In this document: positions 5,113 to 7,851 of the stretch, piece after piece
How positions within the stretch are numbered: position 1 is the first letter of the stretch
Layout: every line of letters begins with the position of its first letter
Source of the DNA: Anaerolineales bacterium
GTDB taxonomy: Bacteria; Chloroflexota; Anaerolineae; Anaerolineales; VGOW01
Length of the DNA: 7,851 nucleotides
Assembly: GCA_919901875.1 (NCBI GenBank)
Contig: CAKKQG010000071.1
Span: 1 to 7,851, forward strand
Direction: 5' to 3'
The notes under the pieces: generated by a model
Database searches by the model: none
What the model saw: the letters and a program-made list of their open reading frames with translations, nothing else
Told to the model about the DNA's origin: nothing
Made by a program: the position numbers and the translations under genes

Positions 5113-5595
5113 TTAAGTCTTTGGACGATTGTAGTTCGATGTTTGCGAATGACAATTGGGGCAGAGGAAACGAAGATTTTCAGCACGGTTATCGAATCTC
5201 TGTCCGTTTATGTGATCGATCTCTAAAGTAAAAGGGAGATCGTTCCATGTTCCGCCAACACTACACCATTCGCACTTATATACTCTTCCGATTTCCAACA
5301 ATGCTCTACGTAAATGTCGAGCCGGTTCAATTCTTGAATTTTCGTCGCGCAATTTCAAAATTTCAGCTGCCGCGCGTTTATTATGCCCGTCCCTCTTTCT
5401 CGCACCCACATTCCAGCGTTGACCTGTGAAATGCGATGTGTCTATCCCAAATTGGGACAGTCGTCTTTTGATATGTGCATGAGTTCCACCTGCTGGTTGC
5501 ACATTTAACTTCCGCATGACATCGGCAATTGAATAACTGCTTCGTGCGGCTTCTTCAAGCATGTCCTTTGTGTATCTGTTTCTCCTCTTTACCAT
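5113..5595 (-). CDS. HNH endonuclease with N-terminal helix-turn-helix-like region
   Basis: A 160-residue protein. The C-terminal half is a complete zinc HNH nuclease: Cys108/Cys111 (CEWC), the IDHING core with Asp127-His128, FDNRAENLRFLCPNCHSQT with Asn136/Asn140, the second cysteine pair Cys145/Cys148, and His149. The N-terminal part (SIADVMRKLNVQPAGGTHAHIKRRLSQFGID, about 22-52) looks like a DNA-binding helix-turn-helix that positions the nuclease. Such free-standing HNH proteins occur in phages and as solitary chromosomal genes; the target here is unknown. No phage or intron sequence is visible nearby. The ATG lies 8 nt after a TATAAT, so the mRNA is probably leaderless. The stop codon is 3 nt before tRNA-Leu, whose apparent promoter overlaps the end of this gene. 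Confidence 0.9.
   Translation of the reverse strand: MVKRRNRYTKDMLEEAARSSYSIADVMRKLNVQPAGGTHAHIKRRLSQFGIDTSHFTGQRWNVGARKRDGHNKRAAAEILKLRDENSRIEPARHLRRALLEIGRVYKCEWCSVGGTWNDLPFTLEIDHINGQRFDNRAENLRFLCPNCHSQTSNYNRPKT
5128..5155 (-). promoter_or_regulatory. Putative tRNA-Leu promoter inside the HNH gene
   Basis: TTGTCA (5150-5155), a 16-nt spacer and TACAAT (5128-5133) on the minus strand each match consensus at five of six positions. A start near 5121 would give a 12-nt tRNA leader. It lies within the last codons of the HNH gene. Confidence 0.6.
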
Positions 5596-5603
5596 GCGGA
5601 CAA

Positions 5604-5609
5604 ATTATA
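5604..5609 (-). promoter_or_regulatory. -10 box of the HNH gene, leaderless arrangement
   Basis: A perfect TATAAT ends 8 nt before the HNH start codon, so transcription would begin at or within about 3 nt of the A of the ATG. No Shine-Dalgarno could be transcribed. No good -35 is seen; the region upstream is the repeat fragment at 5612-5632. Confidence 0.5.
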
Positions 5610-5611
5610 CT

Positions 5612-5632
5612 AGAGATTAAACTCCAATCTCC
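5612..5632 (-). repeat. Short fragment of heptad family A
   Basis: Three 7-bp units AGAGATT, AAACTCC and AATCTCC, related to those in the 62-bp element at 1957-2018 but with no centre and only one left unit. It encodes the last four residues and stop codon of the HAD/DinB gene and lies directly upstream of the HNH -10. Confidence 0.6.
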
Positions 5633-6813
5633 AGCAATTCCCTCATCTGCCTCAAATGCGTCCGATCATGCTCAACCGTGAACGACACCAGTTCTTGCAA
5701 CGTGGTCGGACCAAATACACCATGCCGCGCCGGGCGTTTCCAATCCTCCTCCGGGAGTCCATCGAGCAGAGTCAGCGTCTCCCTGCGCGCTTCGACAAAC
5801 GCGGCAAAGACGGCATCCCCGTCTTGGATAGTATACGCGCGCGGCAACGCCCATTCATCACTATCAATTGCGGCGATGAATGGATTCGCCTCATCCAAAA
5901 TTTTTCGCAAACGCGGTTGATTAATTTCGATCTCCACATCGCGCAAGTGGCACGCGATCTCGGTCAACGACCATTCATCTTGCGGATGTTTCCGCCAATC
6001 AGCATGTTTGGTGATCTCGATCATCACGGCAGGGATCGCCGCCAACTGCGCCCGCACCGCGCGCGATGAAATGGGCAGGGGCTTGATGACGTTTAAGCAA
6101 TCGTTGTTTGCCCATTCAACGAACTCCGCTAAATTACCTTGACCCACAGGTGATGCCGTCTCGGCAGGTGGGCGCGTGGTTCGTGGGGCAACCCAAAATG
6201 TGTTGATGCCCACTTGATGCGCGGGCGCGATGTCGTTCTTCCATTCATTGCCGATCATCAACGTCTCTTCGGGTCGGGCGCCTAGCCAAGCCAGAGTCTC
6301 GGCATAGTATTCGGGGCTCGGTTTGGCGAAGTGCATAAACTCGAACGTAGTGATCACTCCATAATTAAATTTGTCTGCGCTCACGTCTGCCCAATCGAGT
6401 CGTTGCAAGATCGCGCTTCGTGGAAAGAGAGCATTCGTAGCGATGCCGACCTTGAGTCCGTTTTGGGTCGTCCACTCCACAGCCGCACGCGCCGACGGTA
6501 TCACCTTTGTCTCACCGCGCAGCTCGCCGAATCGTTTTTCGTAGAACTCGTTGAGGGCCGGATCGATCTTCTCTTTCGTCACGCCCATCGCCGGATAAAA
6601 ACGCGCGCTAAATTTTTCTTCGAGCGTAAGACGAAAATCATTGTTCGTCATCATCTGTTGCGTGCCAGTTAGCAATTCGGCGACAAACTTTTGCGGCGGC
6701 AGATGTGGCGCGACGTGAGAGGCAAATAATTTTAAATAGACGGGGATGAATTTATCAATCTCGTTGTCGAGTAGCGTGCCATCGAGATCGAAGAGCAGGG
6801 TGGTGATGGGCAT
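5617..6813 (-). CDS. HAD-superfamily hydrolase fused to a DinB-like domain
   Basis: A 398-residue two-domain protein. Residues 1 to about 235 are a HAD phosphatase: motif I FDLDGTLLD (nucleophile Asp9, Asp11), motif II GIATNALF (Thr126), motif III FAKPSPEYY (Lys164) and motif IV MIGNEWKNDI (Asp194), with a helical cap in between. After a linker, residues about 250-395 form a four-helix DinB/DUF664-type domain with the metal-binding pattern HLRDVE (His289) and EHDRTHLRQM (His382, His386). HAD domains cleave phosphate esters; DinB-like proteins include thiol-dependent transferases and damage-inducible proteins of unknown activity. No frameshift separates the two domains, so this is a real fusion. 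The substrate is not predictable. The ATG at 6813 has no Shine-Dalgarno and lies just after a palindromic repeat. Confidence 0.9.
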   Translation of the reverse strand: MPITTLLFDLDGTLLDNEIDKFIPVYLKLFASHVAPHLPPQKFVAELLTGTQQMMTNNDFRLTLEEKFSARFYPAMGVTKEKIDPALNEFYEKRFGELRGETKVIPSARAAVEWTTQNGLKVGIATNALFPRSAILQRLDWADVSADKFNYGVITTFEFMHFAKPSPEYYAETLAWLGARPEETLMIGNEWKNDIAPAHQVGINTFWVAPRTTRPPAETASPVGQGNLAEFVEWANNDCLNVIKPLPISSRAVRAQLAAIPAVMIEITKHADWRKHPQDEWSLTEIACHLRDVEIEINQPRLRKILDEANPFIAAIDSDEWALPRAYTIQDGDAVFAAFVEARRETLTLLDGLPEEDWKRPARHGVFGPTTLQELVSFTVEHDRTHLRQMRELLEIGV

Positions 6814-6825
6814 GGCTAATGGCTA

Positions 6826-6852
6826 TAGGGCGAGGGCAAGCCTCGCCCCTAC
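6826..6852. repeat. GTAGGGGCGA-type palindrome between the Cys-rich and HAD/DinB genes
   Basis: An imperfect palindrome reading GTAGGGGCGAGGC on the minus strand with its complementary arm ending in CCCTAT. It contains the TAG stop codon of the Cys-rich gene (6849-6851) and lies 12 nt before the HAD/DinB ATG. It belongs to the same type as 3574-3601, though the inner bases differ. Confidence 0.75.
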
Positions 6853-7163
6853 AAGGTGAAATCCAATTTTGATTCGTGACACTGCCCGCAACCGATGGCA
6901 GGTTCTTTGACGATCTGATTCGATTTACTACATGAGGCACTGATCACGACTTTACGATTCAAGCCAAGAAAGCCGTTATCAATGCGCCCGTTGAGGATCA
7001 TGTACTGACAGGCATTAGCAAGTTGAACGCGCGGCGCAGGACACGACTTACATAACGCGGGGCTCCATCGTTTGTCATTCAGTAAACGACATTCTTGTGT
7101 GTTGCGCCCGCGATTGAAATCGGCGTAATAGAATTTGCACTCGGTGCCGTGAGGAGTCTTCAT
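6849..7163 (-). CDS. Conserved small eight-cysteine protein of unknown function
   Basis: A 104-residue soluble protein with no signal peptide or membrane segment. It has eight cysteines: Cys9, Cys25, a CKSC pair (38/41), Cys52, Cys78 and a CGQCH motif (92/95, then His96). The N-terminus MKTPHGTECKFYYADFNRGR and the C-terminal EPAIGCGQCHE are the kind of conserved blocks I recall from uncharacterised Chloroflexota proteins, but I know of no function. The CxxC spacing suggests zinc or an iron-sulfur cluster; CGQCH is not a heme site because that requires CxxCH on an exported protein, and no export signal is seen. It lies 73 nt after efp behind an inverted heptad element, with no Shine-Dalgarno. 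The stop codon is inside a palindromic repeat. Confidence 0.75.
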   Translation of the reverse strand: MKTPHGTECKFYYADFNRGRNTQECRLLNDKRWSPALCKSCPAPRVQLANACQYMILNGRIDNGFLGLNRKVVISASCSKSNQIVKEPAIGCGQCHESKLDFTL

Positions 7164-7168
7164 AGGAA

Positions 7169-7230
7169 AGGATGAATTAAGAATTATGAAGGATGAACGG
7201 TTTCATAATTCATCCTTCATAATTCATCCT
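7169..7230 (-). repeat. 62-bp inverted heptad element C (Cys-rich/efp spacer)
   Basis: Four 7-bp units at 7169-7196 (AGGATGA first and last, ATTAAGA and ATTATGA between), a 6-nt centre ACGGTT, then four inverted units at 7203-7230 (TCATAAT and TCATCCT alternating, a perfect 14-bp tandem repeat). A 17-bp perfect inverted repeat pairs 7181-7197 with 7209-7225. It ends 5 nt before the ATG of the Cys-rich gene and begins 6 nt after the efp stop codon. No T run follows, so it is not a standard terminator. Confidence 0.87.
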
Positions 7231-7236
7231 TTAAGT

Positions 7237-7794
7237 CTACGCTCTCGTCTGGTATTCGCCCGTGATCGTGCTGATGCGAATCGTGTCGCCGACCTTGACG
7301 AACTGCGGCGCTTGCACCCGCAAGCCCGTTTCTGTGGTAACTATCTTCGTCACGCTGTTGGCGGTGTCGCCGCGCACGGCGACTTCCGCTTCGACCACTT
7401 CGAGATCAACGGTTGAAGGGAGTTCAATGTCAATCGGTTCGGTATTGTAAAACGTCAGTTTCACTTCCATGCCGTCTTTGAGAAATTCCGCCGACTCGCC
7501 GAGTGCGGCTTTGGTCAATGCGGTTTGCTCGTAAGTCTCGGTGTCCATAAAGTGATAGAACGTTTCGTCGTGATACAAGAATTGCGCCTGATGATGATCC
7601 AAGCGAATGTCTTGCACGCGGTCACCCGATTGAAAAGTTTTTTCTAAGGTGTTGCCGTTTCGCAGGTTGCGAATTTTGATGCGGATGGTGGCGTTGCCGC
7701 GACCCGGTTTGTTGTGCGAGTAGTCGAGGACTTTAAAAATTTGTCCGTCGAGTTCAAACGTCACACTTTTACGAAGACTGTTTACATCAATCAT
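7237..7794 (-). CDS. efp: Elongation factor P
   Basis: EF-P enters the ribosomal E site and rescues stalling at consecutive prolines. The 185-residue length and three-domain layout are standard: N-terminal KOW-like domain (1 to about 65) and two OB-fold domains, the last ending in the family pattern VKVGDTIRISTITGEYQTRA. The loop that touches the P-site tRNA reads NKPGRGNA, with Arg32 at the tip where E. coli has the beta-lysylated Lys34. It therefore cannot be modified by the EpmA lysine route; arginine rhamnosylation needs EarP, for which there is no evidence in this window. A possible Shine-Dalgarno AAGGAA at 7807-7812 is 12 nt from the ATG, rather far. An upstream gene's terminator lies directly in front, leaving little room for a promoter, so efp may depend partly on readthrough. 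Confidence 0.96.
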   Translation of the reverse strand: MIDVNSLRKSVTFELDGQIFKVLDYSHNKPGRGNATIRIKIRNLRNGNTLEKTFQSGDRVQDIRLDHHQAQFLYHDETFYHFMDTETYEQTALTKAALGESAEFLKDGMEVKLTFYNTEPIDIELPSTVDLEVVEAEVAVRGDTANSVTKIVTTETGLRVQAPQFVKVGDTIRISTITGEYQTRA

Positions 7795-7817
7795 GAATTA
7801 CACAAGTTCCTTTCAGC

Positions 7818-7846
7818 AAAAAGCGACGCGCTGACTGCGGCGTCGC
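7818..7846 (-). terminator. Intrinsic terminator of the gene upstream of efp
   Basis: A perfect 7-bp GC-rich stem (GCGACGC at 7823-7829 with GCGTCGC at 7840-7846) and a 10-nt loop, followed on the minus strand by five T residues (7818-7822). It would end a minus-strand transcript coming from beyond the right edge, only 23 nt before the efp ATG. It may instead act as a leader attenuator of efp. Confidence 0.8.
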
Positions 7847-7851
7847 ATCGG

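Noticed and set aside
4907..5155. Upstream extension of the rpmF reading frame to 147 residues
   Set aside because: It would translate through the tRNA-Leu gene and the consensus promoter; L32 proteins begin at MPPHPKRK and a Shine-Dalgarno precedes ATG 4906.
5029..5632. Integrated phage or genomic island at tRNA-Leu
   Set aside because: No integrase, no duplicated tRNA 3' end and no phage genes; only one HNH gene on the 5' side of the tRNA.
6849..6880. c-type heme site at CGQCH in the Cys-rich protein
   Set aside because: No signal peptide or membrane segment for export, and the protein has many other cysteines typical of a metal or cluster site.

Overview
The window reads as ordinary chromosomal core-gene territory of a Chloroflexota bacterium, most likely Anaerolineae. 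This rests on the character of the proteins (an EF-P with a KPGRG loop, a Cys-rich protein beside it that I recall as Chloroflexota-type, a membrane-anchored HIT protein, a single TatA/B-TatC pair) and is inference, not a database result. Every gene I can support lies on the minus strand, so transcription runs from high to low coordinates.

In transcription order: (1) 7851-7795 holds a terminator for a gene outside the window. (2) 7794-5617 carries efp, a small eight-cysteine protein of unknown function, and a HAD hydrolase/DinB fusion. (3) 5595-4664 carries an HNH endonuclease that probably has a leaderless mRNA, tRNA-Leu(UAG) whose promoter seems to lie inside the end of the HNH gene, and rpmF behind a perfect consensus sigma70 promoter and ahead of a strong terminator. 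(4) 4527-304 is a housekeeping run: fabD, a HIT protein, fabG, an Asp23-family protein, nusB, tatA/B and tatC, closed by a terminator at 235-270. (5) 194-1 is the beginning of a DUF433 (VapB45-type) antitoxin-like gene cut by the window edge.

Functionally the genes cover translation (EF-P, L32, tRNA-Leu), fatty-acid synthesis (FabD, FabG), rRNA transcription antitermination (NusB), protein export (TatA/B, TatC) and an envelope- or alkaline-shock-type protein. No acpP, fabF or fabH is present beside fabD and fabG.

The most unusual content is between the genes. Three spacers (nusB/asp23, asp23/fabG, Cys-rich/efp) are each filled by an element of the same design: four 7-bp units, a 6-nt centre, then four inverted 7-bp units, 62 bp in all. 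The unit sequence differs completely between the three. Each element ends 5-10 nt before a start codon that lacks a visible Shine-Dalgarno sequence and abuts or overlaps the previous stop codon. A second palindrome family (GTAGGGGCGA type) sits at two further junctions and supplies or contains stop codons. These elements are the best candidates here for something not well described.
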